The notes under the pieces were generated by a model that did no database searches, was not told where the DNA came from, and was given only the letters and a program-made list of their open reading frames with translations. Both the position numbers and the translations under genes were made by a program. Below are positions 27,041 to 35,515 of a DNA stretch of 64,000 nt, in pieces (position 1 is the first letter of the stretch; each line of letters starts with the position of its first letter). The stretch lies in assembly GCA_048058975.1 (NCBI GenBank), contig JBLLNP010000001.1:310001-374000 (forward strand), given 5' to 3'. Source of the DNA: RHLJ01 sp048058975. GTDB lineage: Bacteria; Bacteroidota; Rhodothermia; Balneolales; Balneolaceae.

Positions 27041-28546
27041 TTAAAATCGGGTGGAAAAACGTAGCTCTACACCTTCGAAGTCTAAAATTTCATAGCAAAT
27101 ACCTGAAGTACAAGCCGGGCCACCTCTTCGTTTTCCTGCAAATACATCTAAACGATTTGAAGATGAAAATTTGTACGAGAAGTTTGCGCCTAGCCATGTT
27201 CTAAGGTCATCCTCTATTTCAAAAACAGTAGCCGGATTGTCGGTTAATTGGGGATCTGAACTTGCTTCAAACACTATTCCGGCAGAGAGATCAGGTAAAT
27301 AAGAAAAGGAAAGTGCTGCGTAATAGTTAGAACTCGGTTCAGGGTCGAAAGAGCGGTTAAAGGTTTGATACTGAATATCCAGATTCAATCCCCATTCGTA
27401 ATCAAACGATTTATCGGTTATAAATCCTATCGAAATCCGGTCTTCTTCTCCCTTTGGCTCATCTTTAGCATAGTCGAAAAAAGCTTTAACCGAAAGAAAA
27501 TTATCTACTTTATAAAACCCTTCCAGAAAATATTCTCTGTACTTCAGTTCAACAAATCCGTCGTTATTTGCTGTGGTATAATTGGCGGTTACAGAGTGTC
27601 CTCCTTCAAAATTATAGTATCCTTCAAGTTGAAATCCAGTCTCGTTAGAAACATTCAGCACGTGCGTACTTCTGTTTAATACAGGATAGGTGTGTTCCTT
27701 GATCAGTGAAGGAGGGTCGTTGTATCCCTGGCCCAAACGGAAGTTGTTGTAGTCTTTATATTCAATACTTCCGCCGAATGAATCGAAATAGAAATTTGAA
27801 CCTAGATATAAGGCGTAGGCATCTTCATCTTTAAAACCAAAAAGCCTGGCATCGGTTTCAAAGGCATATTCCCCAAACAGGCTGAAGTTAGTAACCGGTG
27901 TGGACGAAAACATCAATGAGCCATATTCCCGGAATTGATCAGAAGTATTGGGATAGGATCTCATTAAAGCACCTCCAAAACTTAGTCTTTCATCTAAAAA
28001 TACATTAGTCTGAATTGCTTCAATTAAATCAGGCCTTCTCAGCGTATCCAGCTCAAAGTTTGGGGGCAGGATATTAAAGAGTGGCTTTGCATGAAGTACT
28101 TTTACCTCAAACAAGTCAGTAGTCGCATCGATCGCAATTCCTTCCAAGTCCCTGAAAAAGGCATAGCGGGTTCGTTCAAATTCTTCTTCATATACAGAGC
28201 CGGGAATATCGTAACTGCGAAGTAAGAGACCCCTTCCAAGCGTTTCATAAAAATTACCAAGGCGTACCCTGAACATATCATCACTGTATTGAACTCTTTT
28301 TTGGGTAAGATCGAAATAGTTTCGATCCTCATCAGGAGTTGAAAATCGTTCCACTTTCCCAAAGAAACTCAGGTTGTTATGATCATAAAATAAGTTGAGT
28401 TGATTGTAAGAAGTCCCAAATCGTTTGTCTTGAAAGGGAAGGTTTCCATATTGAATCTCAAGGGTATTGGTACCATATATCTGGGCTATCCCTTTTTGGT
28501 GAAATGTCAAAATTAGGAAGAGCAATATGAAGATTCGGGTTATCAT
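27041..28546 (-). CDS. Outer-membrane beta-barrel protein, DUF6029-like
   Basis: 501 residues. The signal peptide MITRIFILLFLILTFHQKGIA is followed by alternating amphipathic strands throughout and a C-terminal ...VELRFSTRF with terminal Phe, as expected of an outer-membrane barrel. An early segment (RVRLGNFYETLGRGLLLRSY) and the C-terminal C479-T-S-G-I-C484 before YEILDFEGVEL resemble the Bacteroidota family DUF6029. No TonB box or plug domain. It starts within the last codons of the TlpA-like gene (ATGA overlap of four bases) and is followed by two redoxin genes. It may form a channel or scaffold for those enzymes at the outer membrane. Function is unproven. Confidence 0.68.
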   Translation of the reverse strand: MITRIFILLFLILTFHQKGIAQIYGTNTLEIQYGNLPFQDKRFGTSYNQLNLFYDHNNLSFFGKVERFSTPDEDRNYFDLTQKRVQYSDDMFRVRLGNFYETLGRGLLLRSYDIPGSVYEEEFERTRYAFFRDLEGIAIDATTDLFEVKVLHAKPLFNILPPNFELDTLRRPDLIEAIQTNVFLDERLSFGGALMRSYPNTSDQFREYGSLMFSSTPVTNFSLFGEYAFETDARLFGFKDEDAYALYLGSNFYFDSFGGSIEYKDYNNFRLGQGYNDPPSLIKEHTYPVLNRSTHVLNVSNETGFQLEGYYNFEGGHSVTANYTTANNDGFVELKYREYFLEGFYKVDNFLSVKAFFDYAKDEPKGEEDRISIGFITDKSFDYEWGLNLDIQYQTFNRSFDPEPSSNYYAALSFSYLPDLSAGIVFEASSDPQLTDNPATVFEIEDDLRTWLGANFSYKFSSSNRLDVFAGKRRGGPACTSGICYEILDFEGVELRFSTRF

Positions 28547-28962
28547 TCTTCTAGCAGTTCAAGGATTTTATTTCTTATTTCTACTTCCTCACCGGGCTTA
28601 TAACCTTCGTGGAAATAGACAATTTCATCATCACTGTTTACAATGATCAAAGAGGGAACCGCCCGTACTCCCAATTTTGCCATAACTTCGCTATTAGTAT
28701 CTAAAAGTATAGGGTAAGTTACTCCTAATGATCGTGCAAATGGTTTTACTTTAGCCAGATTTCTTGGGCCATCCACACTTATTCCAACAAAATTGACCCC
28801 TTGGTCTTCAAACTCATCAGATATTTCCACCAGCTTGGGAATTGATTGAATACAAGGTTTACACCAGGTTGCCCAGAAATCAATAACAGTGAAGGTTTCT
28901 CCTTTAATATCTTTGTAGTAGGTCGTCCGGTTATCGAGATTCTTGAGACGGAAATTGGTCAC
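28543..28962 (-). CDS. TlpA/ResA-like thiol-disulfide oxidoreductase
   Basis: 139 residues from a GTG at 28960-28962. The thioredoxin fold has C34-K-P-C37 in VIDFWATWCKPCIQSIPKL and the cis-Pro loop LGVRAVPSLIIV. TlpA-type proteins are periplasmic, but this start gives no signal peptide. In frame upstream (28963 to about 29022) the DNA encodes IKVILALLFLFSGIDYSPPK, a fine signal sequence, yet no ATG, GTG or TTG precedes it before the stop at 29032. Either a rare start codon (ATA or ATC) is used or an indel hides the true start. It is the first gene of the operon TlpA-barrel-redoxin-redoxin. Confidence 0.82.
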   Translation of the reverse strand: MTNFRLKNLDNRTTYYKDIKGETFTVIDFWATWCKPCIQSIPKLVEISDEFEDQGVNFVGISVDGPRNLAKVKPFARSLGVTYPILLDTNSEVMAKLGVRAVPSLIIVNSDDEIVYFHEGYKPGEEVEIRNKILELLEE

Positions 28963-29104
28963 TTTTGGAGGTGAGTAATCGATTCCGCTGAAAAGAAAAA
29001 GTAATGCTAAGATGACCTTTATGATGATGTCTTATTATGTTTTTAATAAACATCATCAATTTAGTTCATGTAAGTATCACAAAAAGATAAAATCTTATTT
29101 ACTC

Positions 29105-29162
29105 GCCACAGAAACACTAAATCACAAAAAAATCAGATTTAGTGCTTTTGAGCTTTAGTGGC
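29105..29162. repeat. GCCAC...GTGGC dispersed inverted repeat (copy 2)
   Basis: Begins GCCACAGAAACACTAAATC and ends TTTTGAGCTTTAGTGGC. Imperfectly palindromic. It lies between the TlpA-like gene and the PD40 protein gene, just beyond the latter's stop codon. Confidence 0.7.
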
Positions 29163-29169
29163 ATGTTCT

Positions 29170-30261
29170 CTAGTCAACCCAGTCGGCGATGAATACGTTG
29201 GTGGAACGATCCCCGCCGTTAAATCGATTTGAGGCAAATACTACTTTTTTACCATCATAGGAGAACATAGGGAAGGAATCGAAGGTAGGATCGAAAGAAA
29301 CCTGCTTTAATCCGGTTCCATCTACATTGATCATAAATAAGTTAAATGGAAATCCTCTTTGGGAAGCATGGTTGGAAGAAAACAGGATTTTTTCTCCGGA
29401 AGGGTGGAAATAAGGAGCCCAGTTCGCGTTGCCTAAATCAGTTATCTGGCGAAGCCCGGTTCCATCAATATTTACCACAAATAACTCCATATCGGTTGGC
29501 TCAACAAGACCCTGCTTTAGCAGAGAAGTATATTTTTCAACTTCTTCGGGAGTTTCCGGACGAGAAGCACGAAACACCAATTGGGTTCCATCTGGTGAGA
29601 AAAATGCACCTCCGTCATAACCAAGATCATCGGTTATCTGTACAACATCAGATCCATCTGTATTCATAATAAACAGTTCCAAATCTCCTGTTCTCATAGA
29701 AGTGAATACAATCTTTGTGCCATCAGGAGAAAGTGTCGCTTCTGCATCGTAGCCCGGAGAATCAGGAGTTAAATTGGCAATGATTTCACCTTCAAGATTG
29801 GCTTTAAAGATGTCGTAATCTGGATAAATTGGCCAAACATAAGCACCACCGGGACCTCGTTCCGGCACTGCCGGGCATTCTTTGTTGCCTAAGTGTGTTG
29901 AACCATACACAAACGTGGTGTCACCAGGAAGAAAAAAAGAACAGGTGGTTCTACCCATTCCGGTACTGATCATTTTTGGAACAAAATTTTCGTCTTTTGG
30001 GGTGGTAGTATCCATGTAGTAAATCTGGTCACAATCAGCTCCCCAAGCAGGGTTGTCAGACTGAAAAATCAACTTAGTGTCTTCAAATCCCCAGTAGGCT
30101 TCTGCGTTGTTTGCCCCAAAGGTAAGTTGACGTACATTTTGGAAGTGTACTTCTTCCGCATATTTCAAAGTATCTGCTTCAGGATTGTAAGGAGCCTCTT
30201 TAGGTTCAGAAGTACAGTTGATGAAAAAGATGGAAGTCAGAATAAAAAGAAGAAGTCTCAT
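29170..30261 (-). CDS. TolB-like PD40 beta-propeller lipoprotein
   Basis: 363 residues with lipobox FFINC (Cys16). At least five WD40-like PD40 repeats are visible, such as AEATLSPDGTKIVFTSMRTGD, GGAFFSPDGTQLVFRASRP, APYFHPSGEKILFSSN and FPMFSYDGKKVVFASNRF, each with the S/P-D-G-x-x-I/L-x-F-x-S core. These form a propeller as in TolB. In contrast to true TolB there is no N-terminal TolB domain and no pal or tol genes nearby, so a role in surface binding or in association with an enzyme is more likely. The gene is monocistronic, with a dispersed repeat at its 3' end. Confidence 0.82.
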   Translation of the reverse strand: MRLLLFILTSIFFINCTSEPKEAPYNPEADTLKYAEEVHFQNVRQLTFGANNAEAYWGFEDTKLIFQSDNPAWGADCDQIYYMDTTTPKDENFVPKMISTGMGRTTCSFFLPGDTTFVYGSTHLGNKECPAVPERGPGGAYVWPIYPDYDIFKANLEGEIIANLTPDSPGYDAEATLSPDGTKIVFTSMRTGDLELFIMNTDGSDVVQITDDLGYDGGAFFSPDGTQLVFRASRPETPEEVEKYTSLLKQGLVEPTDMELFVVNIDGTGLRQITDLGNANWAPYFHPSGEKILFSSNHASQRGFPFNLFMINVDGTGLKQVSFDPTFDSFPMFSYDGKKVVFASNRFNGGDRSTNVFIADWVD

Positions 30262-30334
30262 GTAGTTAGTTTTTTAAAAATTTGGCGAGATAATCGGGTT
30301 CTAATATGAAGATTATATGAAGAAATAAAGTTTT

Positions 30335-31837
30335 TTACTGTTGATCTTTCCCGGTTGAAACCAGTTCCATAAGCTGTGTAAAGATTCCTTTTCCTACTTT
30401 CAGGAACCGCTCCTGGCTTCCCATTGCCAGATATCGAAGAACCAATCTTAACTCGGAAAGTAAGGGAGGAGGATTGGTAACAAGAGAGTCTTCCTGAATG
30501 ATATAATCCCAGTCCATTGGTTTCTGAAATTTCACTCCCGCTTTTCGCATCACTTCCCGATAGACATTCGCCATTAGTCCATATCCTATAGTGGTTGGAT
30601 GAAGCCCATCTAAACTGAATATTCCACCTTTATATAATTTTTGGGTTTCCTTATTCACTCTTACAAATTCAGTAGTAAGTAATGCTTCGTTATGTTCATC
30701 CACAAGGTGCTCGGTGTTCGGATTTCGTTTGAGGGCAGCCACAAAATCATCCGGGTAACTGCGCAACAGTTCTCCGCCCAAACGTCTTCGTGCCATGCTG
30801 GCTACATTTTTTGCCATTGGCACCACATGCCAGCCATACTCCCGGGCAACTTTTCGAATGATCGAATTGAATTCATCAACTGCAAAATCAATCTGGATGG
30901 CTTCGTCTTTCGTCAAATGTGGATGTTTTCCGGGATCAAAATCCTCATCCCAAATCCAGAATCGGGTATAATAATCAAAGTAGCCTAGATGATTGCTGGA
31001 AAACTGAGAGTTCACTCCACGACATACGGGTGGAATGGTTGGGTAGGGGATTGTGGGGACAAACACTCGTTCAGCACCAATCTTCGAGATTTTATCAGCA
31101 AGTTTTCGGTATTCTAGCTCGAAATGCTCAGGGCGGTAAATAGAGTGCTTTCGAAACCCCATAAAGGAGTCGAGGTCTTCTGGCTTTGACCAAGTCAGGT
31201 CTAGATTTACAACTGCACCCAACGCATTATTATGACCCAGGCACACAATCAGGTTTTCGATTCCTCCATCCTGTTGAAGTAGCTCAGTGTTTTTAAGTTG
31301 TGTGTTCTCTTCAAATTCGGGGGTGAGTCTTGGATTCAAAACCAATCGAGAGGTAATATATTTGGCATGCTCGGGAAGAAATCCAAATACGGAATACCGC
31401 TCTTTATGCTGCTCGATAAATTCGCGGCTGTTCTTCTCGTTTACAATCCACGAATCGTTAACAGCCAGTCCCCAAATCGCCTGGTTATGGTAAGGAGCAG
31501 TCTGATCTACGCTAAGATCTTTCAACCCGCCCTCCCAGTATTTTTTGATTCTCTTCAGTGTTTTGAACGTATGCGATGCAGCGTTTGCATATTCTCCCCA
31601 GTCGATATCCGCCCCGAATTCATCTGAAAGTCCTCGAAGAAGCACTTCCAGATTTAACGGAATACCGGCTTGTGCTGTGAAGGAAGGCTGATCGAATTGA
31701 GGAAGAGGATCGAAACACCTTCTTATAAAGGACGGAAAGTTAATGTCTGTTCGATAAATACCACCATTATTGAAGCCCTGAGCAAGGCTGTCTCCGATAA
31801 CAACAAGTTTATGTTTAGACTGATTTTTTCCGAACAT
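30335..31837 (-). CDS. SGNH/GDSL-type hydrolase
   Basis: 500 residues, longer than typical SGNH enzymes. Block I is VVIGDSLAQGF (Ser17 nucleophile). An Asn block is present in LIVCLGHNNALGAV, and block V is DGLHPTTIGYGLMAN (Asp and His of the triad). A Gly for block II is probable in the region after the first helix. No signal peptide at the start (MFGKNQSKHKLVV), so it appears cytoplasmic. The family cleaves or transfers acyl or acetyl esters; the substrate is unknown. No close operon partner; the PD40 gene downstream starts 74 bases away. A CCCCTC-type repeat begins just upstream of its start. Confidence 0.78.
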   Translation of the reverse strand: MFGKNQSKHKLVVIGDSLAQGFNNGGIYRTDINFPSFIRRCFDPLPQFDQPSFTAQAGIPLNLEVLLRGLSDEFGADIDWGEYANAASHTFKTLKRIKKYWEGGLKDLSVDQTAPYHNQAIWGLAVNDSWIVNEKNSREFIEQHKERYSVFGFLPEHAKYITSRLVLNPRLTPEFEENTQLKNTELLQQDGGIENLIVCLGHNNALGAVVNLDLTWSKPEDLDSFMGFRKHSIYRPEHFELEYRKLADKISKIGAERVFVPTIPYPTIPPVCRGVNSQFSSNHLGYFDYYTRFWIWDEDFDPGKHPHLTKDEAIQIDFAVDEFNSIIRKVAREYGWHVVPMAKNVASMARRRLGGELLRSYPDDFVAALKRNPNTEHLVDEHNEALLTTEFVRVNKETQKLYKGGIFSLDGLHPTTIGYGLMANVYREVMRKAGVKFQKPMDWDYIIQEDSLVTNPPPLLSELRLVLRYLAMGSQERFLKVGKGIFTQLMELVSTGKDQQ

Positions 31838-31842
31838 GAATG

Positions 31843-31881
31843 AAGTCCCCTCTTGAGAAGGGATTTAGGGTGTGTTATTTA
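31843..31881. repeat. CCCCTC-type dispersed repeat (copy 1)
   Basis: AAGTCCCCTCTTGAGAAGGG then ATTTAGGGTGTGTT. The same text, with small changes, occurs at 42127-42163 and 35437-35465. The CCCCTCTTGAGAAGGG part can fold as a hairpin. Confidence 0.6.
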
Positions 31882-31891
31882 CCCGAAATTT

Positions 31892-31999
31892 GCCACTAAT
31901 TCACGAAAGCACAAAATGGTAAAGCCACAAAAACACAAAAGCACTAAATAGGTATAAATAGTATTTTTGATTCATTAAAGTACTTAGTGCTTCCGTGGC
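31892..31999. repeat. GCCAC...GTGGC dispersed inverted repeat (copy 3, compound)
   Basis: Two left-arm-like units (GCCACTAATTCACGAAAGCAC at 31892, GCCACAAAAACACAAAAGCAC at 31924) and a right arm TTAGTGCTTCCGTGGC ending at 31999. A GTG inside the right arm could be mistaken for the start of the following gene; the ATG at 32016 is preferred. Confidence 0.7.
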
Positions 32000-32015
32000 T
32001 AACCAATTAAAAATC

Positions 32016-32387
32016 ATGTCAAATTCAGAAGAAAAAAACCGTCTCCAGCAATTCCGTGAAAAAAGAGCTATTCAAAACGAAAAAGTGCTGGGACTCGACC
32101 ATTTGGGTATTAAACGCTTCTTTAATATGGATACCAACACCTACAAAGAGGGCGCGCTGGATACCAAGACCAAAGAACTGCTGGGATTAGTGGCTTCCAC
32201 CGTTCTGCGCTGTAACGACTGTATTGACTATCATCTGGAACAATGTGCCAAAACCGGCTCAACCAAAGCTGAAATAACAGACACTTTGAATGTAGCCTTA
32301 ATGGTTGGTGGAAGTATTGTGATTCCGCACCTCAGACACGCTGTGGATACGATTGAAATGCTGGAAGAAGAAGGCAGCTTCAATTAA
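32016..32387 (+). CDS. Carboxymuconolactone decarboxylase (AhpD-like) family protein
   Basis: 123 residues from the ATG at 32016. The upstream GTG at 31995 lies within a dispersed repeat and is rejected. The conserved core is LVASTVLRCNDCIDYHLEQC, with the Cys-x-x-Cys and His of AhpD-like proteins, then VALMVGGSIVIPHLRHAVD. The thiol pair suggests a peroxidase or reductase role rather than the lactone decarboxylation in the family name. The mostly helical protein is expected to form a trimer or hexamer. It is cytoplasmic and stands alone on the plus strand between minus-strand genes. Confidence 0.85.
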   Translation: MSNSEEKNRLQQFREKRAIQNEKVLGLDHLGIKRFFNMDTNTYKEGALDTKTKELLGLVASTVLRCNDCIDYHLEQCAKTGSTKAEITDTLNVALMVGGSIVIPHLRHAVDTIEMLEEEGSFN

Positions 32388-32413
32388 GAATGGTTCAAGT
32401 AAAAATGGAAAGG

Positions 32414-32782
32414 TCAATAAAAAAACTCGGGAAATATCGCCTTATAAAGGAAATAAGTAGCGATAATTATAGCTGTTAATATTAGTAGTCTTACTATGAA
32501 TAAATTTCTTTTTGAAAGATTTTGTTCAAGACTACTATTGAATTTATTAGCAAGAAAGTGACTGGAATCAATAATTTTTTTCAAAAAAATTTCTCTTCCT
32601 GGATATAAAAAAAAGGAAATAGAAAGAATTAATACTAGGGCACTTTTGAATAGCTCTTTATTGTAACTTTTGTTGTTAAGTGTATAATCCAAAAAGCCCA
32701 ATAGTAGGAAAAAACTGCCTACCGAAAGGGAAATCAAAAAGGAATTAAACCAACTTTTAAAAAATTCCTTAGAAGCACTCAT
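32414..32782 (-). CDS. Hypothetical membrane protein, about three helices
   Basis: 122 residues, not recognised. Hydrophobic segments lie at about 13-31 (FLISLSVGSFFLLLGFL), 45-60 (KSALVLILSISFFLYPG) and 96-115 (LFIVRLLILTAIIIATYFLY), with a basic loop between the second and third. The DNA is visibly richer in A and T than neighbouring genes, and residues Lys, Ile, Asn and Phe are over-used, which may mean a young or fast-evolving gene. It is encoded 18 bases after the mutS2 stop on the same strand, so it may share that transcript. No function can be assigned. Confidence 0.55.
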   Translation of the reverse strand: MSASKEFFKSWFNSFLISLSVGSFFLLLGFLDYTLNNKSYNKELFKSALVLILSISFFLYPGREIFLKKIIDSSHFLANKFNSSLEQNLSKRNLFIVRLLILTAIIIATYFLYKAIFPEFFY

Positions 32783-32800
32783 TTATAATTCTTAATTGAA

Positions 32801-35209
32801 TCATTGTAAATTCACTAACGTGATTCCCGCCCCGCCAAAGTCTTCATGAGCCAGTTCGTACTTTTTCACTTCGGTCCGGTCTTTCAGGTATTTGTGGATC
32901 TGATCTTTCAGGATGCCATCACCTTTGCCGTGTAGTATTTCAACCTGATTCAATCCCCGGAATATGGCACGGTCGAGATAGTGAGTGACTTCGTTCAGCG
33001 CTTCATCCGCTCGTTTGCCTCGTAAATCAAGTCGTGGAGAAACGGTTTCTTTCATGAAGTCAGAGCCGTTTACCAAATTTACAGCACGGGCTTTATTTTT
33101 CTCTTTCTTTTTGGGCGGATCAACCTTTATCAGGTTTTTGTATTTCGTTCGGAGCCGGAGGCCATCAGCCTGAACGGTAGCGTTATTTCCTTTGTGCTCG
33201 ATCAGTTGTCCGGTAGTGTTTCCATCCAGAAAACGAACATAATCGCCTGTTTTTGGAGGATGTTTACTCTTTTTGAACTTAGCTTCCCGTTTCTCTTTTA
33301 CTTCCTCCAAACTTCCTTCAATGGCCGCTTTTTCCTGATCAATATCTTTTCGGATGTCTTTGATCTGTTTCTTGTCGGCCTTGTTTTTAACTATAATCTG
33401 CTCAACGGCCTGCTCCACTTTCTGGTTGGCTTTATCCATAATGGATTTTGCCTCAATCAAAGCCTTTTCGCGGATTTTATCTTTCTCCCGATTAATGCCT
33501 TCCAGCTTATTCAGATATCGGTTCCGATCGGTTTCTGCCCTGGATTTCAGGTTTTCGAATCTGGATTTGAGCTCTTCTGCCTGCTGGGTTTTGGTTTCTA
33601 GTTCGGTAATCAACGATTCCATCTTATTCTTTTGTTCGCCCAGCAACTCCCGCGAACGCTTTAGAATGATAGAATCCAGTTTCATCCGTTCGGCGATTTC
33701 AAAAGCATAACTGCTCCCCGGGATTCCCTTTTTGAACTTGTACGTAGGCGAAAGTGAAGACTGATCGAACTCCATGGAGCCATTCACCGCATTGGGATGT
33801 TCATGCGCAAATACTTTCAATGATCCGTGATGGGTGGTAACCAAAACTTTACAATCCCGATCGAGCAGGTATTCAATAAATGCCTGGAACAAAGCCCCGC
33901 CTTCTTCGGGATCAGTACCTGCAGCGGCTTCATCAATCAAAACCAGGCTACCGGGTTTCAGTTTCTTCTGGGTTTCCCGCATCCATTGCAATCGGGATGA
34001 AAACGTACTCAAGTCATTTTCAATGGATTGATCATCCCCCAGATCCACAAAAATTCCTGAGAACACTGGAAGTTCAGAGGTGGGATCAGCCGGAATCGCA
34101 TAACCCGATTGATTCATCAAAGCGGAAATCCCCACCGTTTTCATGGCTACGGATTTCCCACCGGCGTTCGGCCCTGTAATCATCAGGCACCGCTCGTCCT
34201 CATCCAAATCCATAAAAAGTGGAACAATCTTTTCCCGGTCATCTTTTTTCAGAGAGAGGTTTTTAAGCTTTAGATTGGCGTTATAAGCATCTTTCAATTT
34301 AAGTCGGCCATTGGATGCAGAAACCGGAATTTCACCTTCCAATTTAATGGAAACCTTTGCTTTGGCTGCAATCACATCCAGTTCGGCGAGGGCTTCAATA
34401 TTTTGAGAAATATAGGGCGAATGTTGCCGTACATGATTGGTGAGTTCTCTCAAAATACGCTCGATTTCGCGTTGTTCCTCAATTTCAAACTGACGGATTT
34501 CATTATTCAGATGAAGGGCTTCAGCAGGTTCCAGATACACGGTTTGTCCAGTTGATGAAACATCGTGTATAAACCCGGGGATTTTCCGTTTATATTCCGC
34601 CAGGATTGGAATCACCATTCTTCCGTTTCTAATGGTAGCTCCTTCATCAGAAGTCATACCGTCTTTTGTGGCAATCCGCATCAATTTGTTGATGGTGGTA
34701 CGCAATTCATTTCGTTTCCCATTCAATCGTTTTCGGATCGATTTCAACTCCTGGCTGGCATCATCCTTAAGCTGACCACCATCCGTAACTTTTTGCCTGA
34801 TAGAATCTTCAAGTTCCTTAAGAGGAATCAATTCTTCCGAAATGGAAAACAACTCCGGCTTATGTTCGGCTCTGCCTTTCAGGAATTTCTTTATCAAACG
34901 GGCAGTTGTACAAATTCCCAGAATGTAGGGAAAGGCCGCAAGAGGGATAATACTTCCCTGGGCTTTCGCTGTTTTGAGGAAATCGCGAACATCCGGTAAT
35001 TCTCCCAAAGGAAATGGATCGGGATCCCTTAGAATTTCCATCATTTCCCTGGTTTGATTCAGCAACACGTTTACCCGCTCGGCACTGGCAGTTGGGTATA
35101 ATTCTTCAATCAGTTCAAAAGACCGTTCTGACTGGGCGGCATCTAAGGTAGTTTGCCGAAGTTGCTCAAAGCCGAGTTTTTCTAATATGGAAGGGGGATA
35201 TAGTTGCAT
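32801..35209 (-). CDS. mutS2: Endonuclease MutS2
   Basis: 802 residues from the ATG at 35207-35209 (MQLYPPSILEKLGFEQL). A start 17 codons further upstream is possible but gives a non-conserved extension. The core and clamp regions are followed by an ATPase with Walker A GPNAGGKSVAMKT, Walker B LVLIDEAAAGTDPEEGGAL and the TTHHGSLK switch. A long coiled coil (about 515-640) precedes a KOW-like linker (HPPKTGDYVRFL) and the C-terminal Smr nuclease domain with LDLRGKRADEAL and HGKGDG. MutS2 acts on branched DNA or stalled, collided ribosomes, depending on species, and not in mismatch repair. Confidence 0.93.
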   Translation of the reverse strand: MQLYPPSILEKLGFEQLRQTTLDAAQSERSFELIEELYPTASAERVNVLLNQTREMMEILRDPDPFPLGELPDVRDFLKTAKAQGSIIPLAAFPYILGICTTARLIKKFLKGRAEHKPELFSISEELIPLKELEDSIRQKVTDGGQLKDDASQELKSIRKRLNGKRNELRTTINKLMRIATKDGMTSDEGATIRNGRMVIPILAEYKRKIPGFIHDVSSTGQTVYLEPAEALHLNNEIRQFEIEEQREIERILRELTNHVRQHSPYISQNIEALAELDVIAAKAKVSIKLEGEIPVSASNGRLKLKDAYNANLKLKNLSLKKDDREKIVPLFMDLDEDERCLMITGPNAGGKSVAMKTVGISALMNQSGYAIPADPTSELPVFSGIFVDLGDDQSIENDLSTFSSRLQWMRETQKKLKPGSLVLIDEAAAGTDPEEGGALFQAFIEYLLDRDCKVLVTTHHGSLKVFAHEHPNAVNGSMEFDQSSLSPTYKFKKGIPGSSYAFEIAERMKLDSIILKRSRELLGEQKNKMESLITELETKTQQAEELKSRFENLKSRAETDRNRYLNKLEGINREKDKIREKALIEAKSIMDKANQKVEQAVEQIIVKNKADKKQIKDIRKDIDQEKAAIEGSLEEVKEKREAKFKKSKHPPKTGDYVRFLDGNTTGQLIEHKGNNATVQADGLRLRTKYKNLIKVDPPKKKEKNKARAVNLVNGSDFMKETVSPRLDLRGKRADEALNEVTHYLDRAIFRGLNQVEILHGKGDGILKDQIHKYLKDRTEVKKYELAHEDFGGAGITLVNLQ

Positions 35210-35272
35210 TGCTTTTAAAATCAGGTAAAGATAAACCGATTTGTGATGGAATTCGATCAATGTTTTTATAGA

Positions 35273-35299
35273 GCCACGAAATCACAAAAACTCAAAAAG
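35273..35299. repeat. GCCAC-type dispersed repeat, half copy (copy 4)
   Basis: GCCACGAAATCACAAAAAC then TCAAAAAG matches the left arm of the other copies; no right arm GTGGC is found nearby. Confidence 0.55.
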
Positions 35300-35436
35300 T
35301 AAGTATTGATGAAGGTAATTGGTTACGACGCAGCAGCATTGTAACCAGGATCAAGCTGCTACATGAAGATTCAGTGATTGGGGTTAGTAATTTTGAGGCA
35401 GGATTTAAGGTGTACTTCTTGAGAAACAAGAGAAAA

Positions 35437-35465
35437 AAGTCCCCTCTTATGAAGAGATTTATGGA
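35437..35465. repeat. CCCCTC-type dispersed repeat, degenerate (copy 2)
   Basis: AAGTCCCCTCTTATGAAGAG then ATTTATGG corresponds to AAGTCCCCTC...GAGAGGGGAT at 42127, with a degraded right arm. Confidence 0.45.
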
Positions 35466-35486
35466 AGAGTTTTTGATGAGACTATA

Positions 35487-35515
35487 CCTGTAAGGGCGGA
35501 TGGCCATCCGCCCCA
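35487..35515. repeat. GGCGGATGGCCATCCGCC hairpin repeat (copy 1)
   Basis: CCTGTAAGGGCGGATGGCC followed by ATCCGCCCC. The centre GGGCGGATGGCCATCCGCCC is a perfect palindrome. A second copy in opposite orientation is at 62071-62099 and shares the CCTGTA flank. Confidence 0.75.

Noticed and set aside
31995..32015. GTG start for the AhpD-like gene
   Set aside because: The GTG is the end of a dispersed repeat (GTGGC), and the extension MANQLKI is not family-like. The ATG at 32016 is preferred.
33194..33601. Membrane-like plus-strand frame inside mutS2 (LFELSFPFLFYFLQ)
   Set aside because: The Phe/Leu richness is the antisense of the Lys/Glu-rich coiled coil of MutS2.
34565..34999. 144-codon plus-strand frame inside mutS2
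   Set aside because: Antisense shadow of a well-recognised gene; no start signal or family features.
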